A stretch of 64,000 nt of DNA from Methanomassiliicoccales archaeon (GTDB lineage: Archaea > Thermoplasmatota > Thermoplasmata > RBG-16-68-12 > SOIM01), in assembly GCA_004377185.1 (NCBI GenBank), contig SOIM01000012.1:1-64000 (forward strand), read 5' to 3'. A model generated the notes under the pieces. The model saw only the letters and a program-made list of their open reading frames with translations. It was not told the DNA's origin and did no database searches. The position numbers were made by a program, and so were the translations under genes. This document shows positions 18,105 to 27,351 of this stretch, piece after piece. Numbering within the stretch: position 1 is the first letter of the stretch; each line of letters begins with the position of its first letter.

Positions 18105-18674
18105 TTAACTCAATTGACTAAGGACTAACACAGTAATAAAGGCTAGCATTGTGCCGACTGCGAACCAGAGGGATTCCTGAGCTGACCTTACCAGATTAAC
18201 TATCCTTCTTCGTCTCTCGTAGTTTACCCTGAACTCATCCGCTATCTCAACCACAAGGAATTTCCTAGTGTAGGTCTCCGTTTCGTCTTCGAATTTCTTG
18301 ATGAATTCCTGAGGATTGATTATTTCTATTTCACTCGTCATCCAAGCCCTCAGCGACAGCATCATCGCCCCGATGCAGAAAACGAGACCTAGCCCAGTCA
18401 CGGTGGCCAGCAACCAAGACACCTCTGGGGTAGCATATCCTCCCCCACCTATCGAGATAACACCTGTAGCTAGAAAGAGGCTCGCGACCACTGCCCCCAC
18501 GTTAAAGATGCTCCCAGCCTTGGAATCAATAGATTCTGAAGCCTGAAAGAGCCCATCATAGGATCTGAGGACCGTTTCGTAGATTAAATCAAGCGACGAC
18601 TTGTCTTCTTCTGGCTCTGCCGGTTGCTGGTCGGGCTTTTCTTCGTCAGTTTGCCTATTGCTGTCAGTTTCCAT
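18105..18674 (-). CDS. Membrane protein resembling SLATT/Pycsar two-TM effectors
   Basis: YDGLFQASESIDSKAGSIFNVGAVVASLFLATGVIS plus further TM segments; start ATG 18674 preceded by GAGGTG. Confidence 0.6.
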   Translation of the reverse strand: METDSNRQTDEEKPDQQPAEPEEDKSSLDLIYETVLRSYDGLFQASESIDSKAGSIFNVGAVVASLFLATGVISIGGGGYATPEVSWLLATVTGLGLVFCIGAMMLSLRAWMTSEIEIINPQEFIKKFEDETETYTRKFLVVEIADEFRVNYERRRRIVNLVRSAQESLWFAVGTMLAFITVLVLSQLS

Positions 18675-18720
18675 CTGGAGCACCTCTGCGTTGTCCCACC
18701 AAATGCAGGGGGAGTCAGGT

Positions 18721-19161
18721 CTACGTCTCGGGAGGAGGTAGAAACCACTCAGGAACGGGGACCTTTGCATTCTCTGGTCTCCGCGTTATGAGGGACCGCC
18801 AAATCCCCTCCTGCCATCTTGTTCTAATGGCTTTGTTGGCTACCATTTTCCCTAGATCCTTGTAGGTGAACTTTCGGCAATGGTTTAGATAGAGGGTGAC
18901 CAAGTCAACATACAAATCAGCATTGCCCCGGTGGACTGTCGCTATGAGAGCCTTCAACTCATCTGTAGTGGCGGCCTCAATGAGTTCCTGACGATGCGCC
19001 TTCCGTAGTACTAGAGTCCTTGTGCGCTGTATCGCCGCCATCAAGTTGGTCCTTATCATAGTCACAACTCTTCTTTTTGACTGATGCTCAAAGATGGCAA
19101 GCACAAATCCTAATAGTCCGATGCTGATTCCAATGACACCGATCCAAACCTCAACTGTCAC
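18721..19161 (-). CDS. Hypothetical protein with one N-terminal TM
   Basis: MTVEVWIGVIGISIGLLGFVLAIFEHQSKRR...; same strand as next gene. Confidence 0.6.
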   Translation of the reverse strand: MTVEVWIGVIGISIGLLGFVLAIFEHQSKRRVVTMIRTNLMAAIQRTRTLVLRKAHRQELIEAATTDELKALIATVHRGNADLYVDLVTLYLNHCRKFTYKDLGKMVANKAIRTRWQEGIWRSLITRRPENAKVPVPEWFLPPPET

Positions 19162-19282
19162 TATATCACCTCAAGGCTCGCTCAACGCTCACAATAGGAA
19201 CCTGACAGCAACTACATATATATTAGGTACAGCGTTATCCTCATCGACAAGAATGGTCACCTTAAAGATGAGGTGAATATGG

Positions 19283-19459
19283 ATGGAAAAAGTATACGTG
19301 GTTGTGGCAAACTGCCAGGGATTGACCGAAAGTGTACACACATTCCGTGATGAAGAAATAGCTAACGATGAGAAAGGAAAAATCCGTAATGACTACCTCA
19401 AAACATATTCAGATGAGGATGAGGTTATTGTTACTGTTCACGAAACGGTATTACAGTGA
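19283..19459 (+). CDS. Small acidic protein (58 aa), below ORF-track cutoff
   Basis: MEKVYVVVANCQGLTESVHTFRDEEIANDEKGKIRNDYLKTYSDEDEVIVTVHETVLQ*; AGGTGA RBS; TATA ACATATATATTA at ~19214. Confidence 0.5.
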   Translation: MEKVYVVVANCQGLTESVHTFRDEEIANDEKGKIRNDYLKTYSDEDEVIVTVHETVLQ

Positions 19460-19590
19460 AACCTGGAATGCAGAATAATCCGACTAGAAGTCCATCCTGA
19501 GTTGAGGGGGGCATGAGGTAGGGATGACTGATGAGCATTGATTTGAAGAAACTAGGAAGAAAGGACGACCACCGATTGGTGAGTGCCTCC

Positions 19591-20805
19591 TCATCTCGGA
19601 CAGGGATGTTCCTCGTCTGGGAACCAAGCATCTGGCAATGCTCTTTTGACTCTGCTCTTTGACATGTCTCTCAATTCCATTGATTTCCTCTTGCTAACTT
19701 TTTTGTTCTCGAGCGTTTTGCTATGGAAAGAGAATCCGTGACGCACGCAGATATTATGTCTTCTTACGTTCCTCCTGAATTCCTTGACTTGCCTATCTGT
19801 CCATTTGGGATGTATGTAGTAGTCTTCTCGAGTCTGTGATTTTCGGGAGTTGAAATTATCGAACAATTGGTCAAGCGGTCTGAACCTGCAGTCGTCCACT
19901 TGGACCCTCCAGTTCCAACATTTCACTCTTTTCTTCTCCATCTTCGTGTACGGGATTTCCCAGTTGAACATCATGAAGATGCCGATGTCCTTATGAGCGA
20001 ATCCTGCGTCTTCCAAAATCTGGACTTGCTTTTCAATTCGAGGATGGTTGCCGTACTTAGTATCCCATGCAATCTTCGGATTCACAAATCTTGCCTTTCT
20101 CAGAAGCTTCCCCAGATGGGGATTCTTCTCTAGAATCCTCCCATCAAATCCGCTCTGGGACTCGCAGACCATGGACTTTCCTTTCCACCTGGTCTTCGCC
20201 AATTCCTCCAGTATGTTCTTAATCGATGGATTGGCCAGGAGATTGTTGTCATAGAACACAATCTTGTTGTTGCATATCAGACGTCTCACACTCTTTTTGA
20301 AGCTTATCTCAGGCTCAACTTTCCATGTGCCGCAAAACGAACATCTCCTGGGGCAGCCCCGCGATGCATGCAGAATCTGACAGTCTAGAGGCCCCGGATT
20401 AGTCTTAATGAGCGAGTAGTCGGCCTTGTATTTTTCTGCCGATTTGAAGATTCCCTTACGTGGTTTGACTCTGTATCTGTCGCAGGTCTCCTTGAATCTG
20501 GGATCATCAAACATCAAGGATACGTATATGCCACCCACTCGAATCTCCGCTTCTGGAAAGCGGTCACGATAGAACTCAACGCTTTCCCAGAATTCCTCAC
20601 TCCAGTAGGTGAACAGAGATGTGATGTAGATCTCATCCGGGGTGAAGTTCACATCCAAATTGCCCCGAACCAATTGGACCCTTTGGGCGTGCCTTCTGCG
20701 TTTCAAATAGGCACCGATCTTGAGCAGCCCTATTGGTAGGAAGTTCTTATGATTCCGGCTCTTCTTTGGAATTGGGAAATCAGGCTCGACTAGAAGGAAA
20801 TCCAC
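19591..20805 (-). CDS. Radical SAM protein of B12-binding-like architecture
   Basis: CxxxCxxC in ASRGCPRRCSFCGTW; N-term VEPDFPIPKKSRNHKNFLPIGLLKIGAYLKRR. Confidence 0.8.
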   Translation of the reverse strand: MDFLLVEPDFPIPKKSRNHKNFLPIGLLKIGAYLKRRRHAQRVQLVRGNLDVNFTPDEIYITSLFTYWSEEFWESVEFYRDRFPEAEIRVGGIYVSLMFDDPRFKETCDRYRVKPRKGIFKSAEKYKADYSLIKTNPGPLDCQILHASRGCPRRCSFCGTWKVEPEISFKKSVRRLICNNKIVFYDNNLLANPSIKNILEELAKTRWKGKSMVCESQSGFDGRILEKNPHLGKLLRKARFVNPKIAWDTKYGNHPRIEKQVQILEDAGFAHKDIGIFMMFNWEIPYTKMEKKRVKCWNWRVQVDDCRFRPLDQLFDNFNSRKSQTREDYYIHPKWTDRQVKEFRRNVRRHNICVRHGFSFHSKTLENKKVSKRKSMELRDMSKSRVKRALPDAWFPDEEHPCPR

Positions 20806-21679
20806 TCTCTACACCTCCAACAATCAGCGGCGGACGCACGGGGCTTGCCTCAACTTTATCGGAATAGACTTGGAAAAGGGGGCAATTTAGGATTGATTTG
20901 AGACTTAGCCTTTTTGGGAATACAATCCTCTTGCTGTATTTGAGATCGAAAATGAAATGCATCATGGGCACGTTACCGGTTCCTTTGTAGTGAAAACAGC
21001 GATATGCCCTGAGAGAGAATCTGAAGGTTCTTCCATAGTCTTCAATGAGATGAGGGACATAGACCTTAAGCTTGTGTTTGACACCATGAGAGAGGTACCA
21101 ATTGATTGTATCTTGGGCATTGATGCCGAGTTCAGCCAGTTCCTCTCGAATGTGATGAAGATTGAGATCATATTCCTGGCCTCTCTTTTCTCTGAATCCC
21201 ACCGTGAGGAAAAGGAGGAAGGATGTCTGTTGATGCATCTGCCGTCTGAAAAGCTCCCGAATTGCGTCGATTCGTAAGTCGTGGACGAGGATGTTTGAGA
21301 ACCCTATGAAGCCTCCTTCAAAGTCGAGGTTGACTACTTGGAACGAGTCCTTGCCAGGGATTTCGCCGACATCGTCCTCCCAGTTCAAAAGTATCGACTC
21401 AACATCACCTTGGAGAATCTGGGTCCTATCACTCAAACCTAGGGATCCTGCAGTCATCTGCATTATTCCGAGATTCTCGGTCTTATTTTCCACCGCTATG
21501 ATGAAGCCCAGGTAGTCCCCCCACTCTTTCACGTCGAGCATTGAAGGACCTGGCATCCCGAAGTATGTTATGTCATCATATGGCTGCTGGAACTTGCTTC
21601 GTATCGCAGCAACATCATATTCTCTCCGTAACAAGTCTTTGGGACGATTCGTCACAAACATCTCCAAATCCATCCTCAC
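20780..21679 (-). CDS. Putative SAM-dependent methyltransferase-like protein
   Basis: YFGMPGPSMLDVKEWGDYLGFIIAVENKTENLGIM...VVNLDFEGGF; GTGA overlap with upstream ATPase. Confidence 0.5.
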   Translation of the reverse strand: MRMDLEMFVTNRPKDLLRREYDVAAIRSKFQQPYDDITYFGMPGPSMLDVKEWGDYLGFIIAVENKTENLGIMQMTAGSLGLSDRTQILQGDVESILLNWEDDVGEIPGKDSFQVVNLDFEGGFIGFSNILVHDLRIDAIRELFRRQMHQQTSFLLFLTVGFREKRGQEYDLNLHHIREELAELGINAQDTINWYLSHGVKHKLKVYVPHLIEDYGRTFRFSLRAYRCFHYKGTGNVPMMHFIFDLKYSKRIVFPKRLSLKSILNCPLFQVYSDKVEASPVRPPLIVGGVESGFPSSRA

Positions 21680-23358
21680 AAGGCGAGCCTGTGTTCAATC
21701 TTTTCAAGGACATCTCTAATCTCTTCGTCGTTCTTCAATATGGATTCAACTGTAAGAACCTCCATAATTAGGAAAATGGCATCGCTCCAATCTGAGTGGC
21801 CCACTCGATGACACATCTCCTCTACTGCGCCAGGAATCCACTTGGGAAGGGGCTTTTCTTCCTCTACACCTGCCACGGCCTCTGCAGGAAGCCCTTCCTC
21901 TATTTCCCCCACAAACTCACGGCCACATCCAGAGCACGTGGTCTCGTCCGCACCCAGAACTACGCCACAATCCGGGCATATAGATCCTTCAATCACGGCA
22001 CTCTCCTCTGCTTCAGATGGGGCCTCCTCTGCCAGCACCTCCTCCTTTGGAGGTTCAGAGTTCTTCAGGAGCCAGCTCTCTACCCTTTTGAGTTTTGTTT
22101 CTACCTTCTTTTTCATCACGTTAGGTATCAGCTTGTTTTTCTTGTCATTCCTCAGGTTGTCTCGGAGTCTCTTTGCGTTCGTTATGGCACTAAGCCAGTC
22201 TTCTCTGTCAGCGAACTCTGGACGTGTGTTAAGGAGTTCACTAGCTTGCTCGATTCTTTGTTCAGCTCGCATTTTTGCTGACTTCGTCCGACTCATCTTG
22301 ACGATGCTCTTCAGGACTTTCTTCCTGAGTGCTTCTTCAAGGGCATCACGATCTGGGGATGCTTCGAATTCGACTCGCTCGGTGTTCGGTAACAGCCTAC
22401 TCGAGGTAATATGAATCTCGCCAGTGACATATTCCACCAGATGTTTGTTCTTCACATCTGCAAAGACATTGGCCACGGTTGACCGATTGCCTATGGCGAA
22501 GCCCTTTTTTCTATATAGAAGTCCTCGGGATTGTTCATCATCTATCTTCCCGGTCTTGCTGTTCTGGCATATCCAATAGACGCCCACAAGCCTTTTACCC
22601 TTATTGATGGTTCCGAAATCTGGTGAATCGAGGCTGATGTACTTCGGGGATTTGTAGACTGGTTTGCCGTCAAGTTTGAGGTCCACAACCTTGAAGTCCC
22701 GTCCAAGCTGTTTCTTGAGGTGAGAATCTATCTTGCCTCGATATGGGAAAGTCCGCTCGAACTTGACAGGGACCGTCGTCTCGAGATAGTTTCTCACACT
22801 GTCATAATCCAGAATCTCCTCGAAATCTTCATTAATGTCAATGAGCTGGACGACAGTGCCATAGCGCCTTCTGAGGGCTTTGGATGCTGGTATTTCCTTC
22901 CATCCAACATTGCTCTCAAGACTCTCAACCAGTGATATGGACTCCCCTTTCGCCACATCTTTCCGCAGTCCTTTGCAGTCAATGATGATGTGGTAGTAGT
23001 TCTGGTTGTCTGTTCGTTTTGTCGTCAGAACAACCCGGTCGCATATTGCCACACCTGAGTAGATACCAATGCCTCTAAAGCCTATGTTCTCGACGACATC
23101 CTTGGGCGAGAACCCCACCCTTACAGCCTCTCTGATTCCATCGAAGTCCATACCTGGACCATTGCCGCTGATAGTGACCTTTTTTGATTCAAGCTTCAGT
23201 TCGATTTTAGATGCGGGAGGCTCGTTGTCCATCTCATTCGAAATATATTCTCTCAGCACATTCATTGGATTCTTATACAACCCTGTTGTGATTGACTCCA
23301 TCAGGAATATTCCGACATCGTCCACTCCGAATTCAAACGACTTGAGGTCTTCTTCCAA
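21676..23358 (-). CDS. GHKL (Hsp90/MORC-like) ATPase with C-terminal zinc ribbon
   Basis: LREYISNEMDNEP, SGNGPGMD, NIGFRGIGIYSGV; CPDCGVVLGADETTCSGCG; TTG start preceded by AGAGGAGGG. Confidence 0.8.
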   Translation of the reverse strand: MEEDLKSFEFGVDDVGIFLMESITTGLYKNPMNVLREYISNEMDNEPPASKIELKLESKKVTISGNGPGMDFDGIREAVRVGFSPKDVVENIGFRGIGIYSGVAICDRVVLTTKRTDNQNYYHIIIDCKGLRKDVAKGESISLVESLESNVGWKEIPASKALRRRYGTVVQLIDINEDFEEILDYDSVRNYLETTVPVKFERTFPYRGKIDSHLKKQLGRDFKVVDLKLDGKPVYKSPKYISLDSPDFGTINKGKRLVGVYWICQNSKTGKIDDEQSRGLLYRKKGFAIGNRSTVANVFADVKNKHLVEYVTGEIHITSSRLLPNTERVEFEASPDRDALEEALRKKVLKSIVKMSRTKSAKMRAEQRIEQASELLNTRPEFADREDWLSAITNAKRLRDNLRNDKKNKLIPNVMKKKVETKLKRVESWLLKNSEPPKEEVLAEEAPSEAEESAVIEGSICPDCGVVLGADETTCSGCGREFVGEIEEGLPAEAVAGVEEEKPLPKWIPGAVEEMCHRVGHSDWSDAIFLIMEVLTVESILKNDEEIRDVLEKIEHRLAL

Positions 23359-23393
23359 GTGAAACCCTCCTCTTGAGTTTTGTGTCTGTTTTT

Positions 23394-24359
23394 CTACCAA
23401 ATGCAATTGCATCTTATAAAAGTATAGTCCATGCCCAAGGAATCCCACATAGACAATGTCTCCTTGCAGAGTGCAACTTTGTCATAGTTATGTTGTTGGG
23501 AAAGATGACCCATCAAAGTCATGTAGACTTCCTTCCTCAGATCGGAACAAGTTCTTCTTCCCCAACCAGATTTCTCAGAGATGTATTCCGTCCAAGACTT
23601 GTCCTTCGCTTTCCTTACTGTACTCTGCAGACCCCTCAGTGTACCCAGTGTTATTCTTTCAGGAACGAATCTGTCGAAGATGGAGTCAATCAAACTACAA
23701 TACTGCTCCTTCCAGTCTGAGACGGGGACTATCGGGTCAATCCTTATCCGTGTTTCATATCCCGCATCATATACCTTGCCCGCGGCACGGATTCTATCCT
23801 GCAGACCTGGTGCCCTTTCCCATCTGCTCGAGACCGATTCCGCGTTCATGCTGAAACTCATTATTGTGTTTGAGTGTTGCTGGATGTCAAGCAAATTGGA
23901 CACTCTGGCAGACTTCGTAAGGAAGAGCACCTTGTGCCTCTTCTGTGCCTCAAACATGGGTATGACAAATCTAGAGAACGGGTCCGGAACGCTTTCCCAC
24001 ATCAATGAATCTGCAAGCTCACCGGTATTCAGAACCTCGTCTTCGCCGTTGTGTTCAAAGAATGCCAGCAAATGTTTCTTCACTTTGTCGAAATCCTTGA
24101 CTACAGGCCTTGTCCCAGTTGGCAAAAGCCTCAGGGTCCCTTTGAGGTAACACCATGCACAGTCAAAAGGACATCCATACGCCCACTTCAACTCAACAAA
24201 GTGAGGACATACTACATCGGTTTCCCGTTTTGGCAAAGGAGTCCTCTCAAACCTCTTGACAATTGAACCATCGGAGATCTGCTGAACGAGAGTTTTCATA
24301 CTTCCGTCTAGCATCTCATATTCCTTCATCTTTACCTTCAACCTTATGCCTCTCCTCAT
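23394..24359 (-). CDS. Radical SAM protein, spore-photoproduct-lyase-like
   Basis: WAYGCPFDCAWCYLKG (Cx3Cx2C), ADSLMWESVPDPFSRFVIPMF; start uncertain (listed ORF to 24470). Confidence 0.75.
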   Translation of the reverse strand: MRRGIRLKVKMKEYEMLDGSMKTLVQQISDGSIVKRFERTPLPKRETDVVCPHFVELKWAYGCPFDCAWCYLKGTLRLLPTGTRPVVKDFDKVKKHLLAFFEHNGEDEVLNTGELADSLMWESVPDPFSRFVIPMFEAQKRHKVLFLTKSARVSNLLDIQQHSNTIMSFSMNAESVSSRWERAPGLQDRIRAAGKVYDAGYETRIRIDPIVPVSDWKEQYCSLIDSIFDRFVPERITLGTLRGLQSTVRKAKDKSWTEYISEKSGWGRRTCSDLRKEVYMTLMGHLSQQHNYDKVALCKETLSMWDSLGMDYTFIRCNCIW

Positions 24360-24440
24360 CGCTCTGCCCCAACTTACCGAACCTACTCTCCTCGATTCTG
24401 AATATCCCACATTTCTACTATAATCTTTGCCGTTCCCAAA

Positions 24441-24788
24441 ATGGTCACAAGGATCCGTTGGTGCTCTCAAAGATTGCGGAAGCTAAAGCAGAGTGGAAAA
24501 CACGTTAAGAAAGTGTATGTTGCTAGTCTATGCGAGGGCCCAGTTAGATGCGATTCTCACATGCACATACACTTAGTTCCTCGCTATGAAGGAGATCGCG
24601 AAGGGTTTGGTTTCTTGGGTGAAAGAGAAGAGAAGTTTGGAATGTTAAGAGACTACCTGATCACAGTAGGCTCGTGGGACTTGTATAAAGGAACTTTGCG
24701 AGTTGAGTACCTTAAGAAGATTAGGGAAGATATTGGTAGGAATTGTGGTGACTGTAAAAAGAAGGGAAGTTGTGAGCACCAAGGCTGA
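24441..24788 (+). pseudogene. Truncated HIT-family protein
   Basis: HIT-like motif SHMHIHLVPRY with no recognisable N-terminal half; an alternate frame just upstream gives LVLSKIAEAKAEW. Confidence 0.45.
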
Positions 24789-24953
24789 AATCGTGTATTC
24801 AGGGAGGCATCCCCTCTTCCCTACTAAATTGTTTATCTCAACGGGTGTACTCATAACATCCTCCTCCTTGCCGCCATCGTCCAGACTCTATGAGTACCTT
24901 TCTGAAGCTTTCGCTAATCGAATGGTTTAATAAGCCCAAATCCTTACGAATGA

Positions 24954-25643
24954 ATGGGAAAAGAGGAGGATGCCGGTATGCTTGAGACCATTATAAGCAA
25001 TCTCGTGAGTATTATCATTGGGTTTGGGGCAGCAATACTTGGTGTTGTTCTTGCGACTCGTTATGGGAGGAGAAGGGCAAAGGCTGAAAAACTGTACGAC
25101 ATAAAGCGAGATGCCTATGCCGAAATCGCCTGGAAACTCAACCTCGAACATGATCTTGTGAGAGAAATGGGACTCCTCAGCTCGGCAGATATTTCTGAAG
25201 CGAGCAAGGATCCATTTACTTTCTTGCGCGAAGTTGCAGCATCAGCTCCTATCGACTCAAGGAAACTGTGGCAAGAAATGAATAAGGATCTTGATATGGT
25301 TCTGAGTGCTCAAACTGATGATGAGAGAATCAAGCACTTCTCTATTGCCATAGGCCTCATTCTTGAAGAGAGTTCCCTCCGCGCAACACGATTGTATGGA
25401 GAAATTGAGCAAAGAATCAGAATGCTGAGACTAGTCGGCCTTCCTGTCGACGTTTTTGACGGCATACTGGAAGTGAGCGAGCTTCTGCTGGATCACATTG
25501 GCCGTTGTCCCCGCCTGATTCAGGGGACAGACCCTCGAGTGTCGGGTTTCCAAGAGGTGACGGAGGAATGGTCAAGCCAAGTCCAGCTTGCCATTGAAAG
25601 GATGGAACAGACCATGGAGAAGGATCTGGACCACACGTTGTGA
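24954..25643 (+). CDS. Hypothetical protein with one N-terminal TM
   Basis: 229 aa; LETIISNLVSIIIGFGAAILGVVLATRYG. Confidence 0.6.
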   Translation: MGKEEDAGMLETIISNLVSIIIGFGAAILGVVLATRYGRRRAKAEKLYDIKRDAYAEIAWKLNLEHDLVREMGLLSSADISEASKDPFTFLREVAASAPIDSRKLWQEMNKDLDMVLSAQTDDERIKHFSIAIGLILEESSLRATRLYGEIEQRIRMLRLVGLPVDVFDGILEVSELLLDHIGRCPRLIQGTDPRVSGFQEVTEEWSSQVQLAIERMEQTMEKDLDHTL

Positions 25644-26003
25644 AAATGAGGAAGAGTCATGAATCTCTGTCTTTGGAGTCTTCGGAGTCGAGTTCCCATA
25701 TTGTCCCATTTCTCGCCATTACATAGTCGTTGCCTTCACGTTCACGTCGCTCCGTCAAGCCAACAACCATCGCCATGAAACAGACACTTCATTGACGTCT
25801 TATCCAATGTCAAGAACACTTAATAAGATTCGTAATCATCATCACCATACATTGACAATTCTTGATTCCACTGTTATCATAACCATCCGCACGGATGACC
25901 AAATCTGCACGAAATACCTCATCTGTGGCGTGACTTTTGGCTTTCGGCGTGTCTCTATGCGCCAAGCATAAAAGTTAAGAAACGCAACCGTTATCTTAGG
26001 ACT

Positions 26004-26291
26004 ATGACGAAAGCGGGGCGCCCACCAAAGATAGGAGAGAAGGCAATCCTAGAGGTTCTGAGCGATAAGAAGCCACGATTCAGTTGGGAGATCGCCAACG
26101 TTCTCAAGTGCGATAGGAGATATGTAGAGTATTATTTGTGGAGAAGGAGGTACGGCTCCAACGAGCCTTCGCTTCTCGAAAAGGGCTTGGTGAAGATGGA
26201 GATACTCGCAGAGATACCAACAGGCGATTCCAAGCGGGCATTGAGACATTTCTATATTACCAAGAAAGGAATTGCGTTTTTGAAACGGTAA
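26004..26291 (+). CDS. Winged-helix DNA-binding protein
   Basis: RFSWEIANVLKCDRRYVEYYLWRRRYGSNEPSLLEKGLVKME...YITKKGIAFLKR. Confidence 0.6.
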   Translation: MTKAGRPPKIGEKAILEVLSDKKPRFSWEIANVLKCDRRYVEYYLWRRRYGSNEPSLLEKGLVKMEILAEIPTGDSKRALRHFYITKKGIAFLKR

Positions 26292-26674
26292 GCAATAACA
26301 TGCTCCAAGCATATAATAATAAGAATATGAAATCTGACAATTCAAAAGTAGGATCATCTACAGACATACCTGATTGAGCTCTTAGAGAAGGATTGAGAGG
26401 AAGGCAATGAATTACTACATACAGAGAGATAGCGACGAGAACCCCGTTGTAAAGGCTTAGAATCAAAACTAAGGAGTATTCTCTCATAACCTTCGTTGTG
26501 CCGACCGATTTTTCTGTCTCCTGCAAGCATAGATACGGCAGTGTTGAAATCCCCGCATGTAACTGGTATTTAAGTATGATGCCGTTCTCAAGGCTGTTTT
26601 GCTTTCAAATTGTTCATAAGACAGCAGTCATAGACAAACTTTTAACTCAAGACTTCATGTTATCTACGAGTGAA

Positions 26675-26914
26675 ATGAAAGCGTTCAGGATAGAAGGAGA
26701 ATTCCTCATGAAGGACAGATGGCAGAGGTTTGTCCGAGAGGTCGCAAGCAAGGACAAGAAGAGTGCGGTGGAGTACATCCTGTCCGACATGGGCGGAAGA
26801 CACAGAACCAAGAGGAAGAACGTGAAGATCCAAGATGTGAAACAGGTCAAACCCGAAGACGTCGAGAGTCAGTTAGTGAGGGATACGCTGGAAGGTGATA
26901 AGGGTGACAAATGA
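26675..26914 (+). CDS. rpl18a: 50S ribosomal protein L18a (LX)
   Basis: MKAFRIEGEFLMKDRWQRFVREVASKDKKSAVEYILSDMGGRHRTKRKNVKIQDVKQV; directly upstream of pfdA-ftsY. Confidence 0.85.
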   Translation: MKAFRIEGEFLMKDRWQRFVREVASKDKKSAVEYILSDMGGRHRTKRKNVKIQDVKQVKPEDVESQLVRDTLEGDKGDK

Positions 26915-27329
26915 GGACCTTCAGCGCGCCGTGATGGAATATGAGAGGCAGCGCGCAGAGCTTGAGGCTTTGGCCCGTCAGGATGAATTGGTCAAACTCA
27001 GCCTTGAGGAGTACATGAGGGCAAAGGAGACGATGGCCAGATACCAGAAAGGGGGGAAAGGGGCTGAGATTCTTGTTCCTGTAGGGGCGAATTCTTTTCT
27101 TTTTGCGGAAATCAAGGACCCTGACAAAGCGGTGGTTGGCGTTGGTTCCGACCTCAATGTTGTAGAGAGCATGGATGAGGCCATCGCACGCCTGGAAGGA
27201 AGGATAGAGGACCTCGCTGCTGCCGAGAAAGGGATTATGGGAAGAATGGTCGAGGTCAGTGAAATGGTGAGGGAGAGTTCTGAGCTTGTCAAGGGACTCT
27301 ACGAAGGAGCTCAGGGCCAGAACGAATAG
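26904..27329 (+). CDS. pfdA: Prefoldin alpha subunit
   Basis: EYMRAKETMARYQKGGKGAEILVPVGANSFLFAEIKDPDKAVVGVGSDLNVVESMDEAIARLEGR. Confidence 0.85.
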   Translation: MTNEDLQRAVMEYERQRAELEALARQDELVKLSLEEYMRAKETMARYQKGGKGAEILVPVGANSFLFAEIKDPDKAVVGVGSDLNVVESMDEAIARLEGRIEDLAAAEKGIMGRMVEVSEMVRESSELVKGLYEGAQGQNE

Positions 27330-27351
27330 AGAACCTTGGAAGTAGAAGCAG

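Noticed and set aside
21796-24150. Plus-strand ORFs opposite the radical SAM/GHKL operon
   Set aside because: No recognisable motifs, and each lies antisense to genes with clear family motifs
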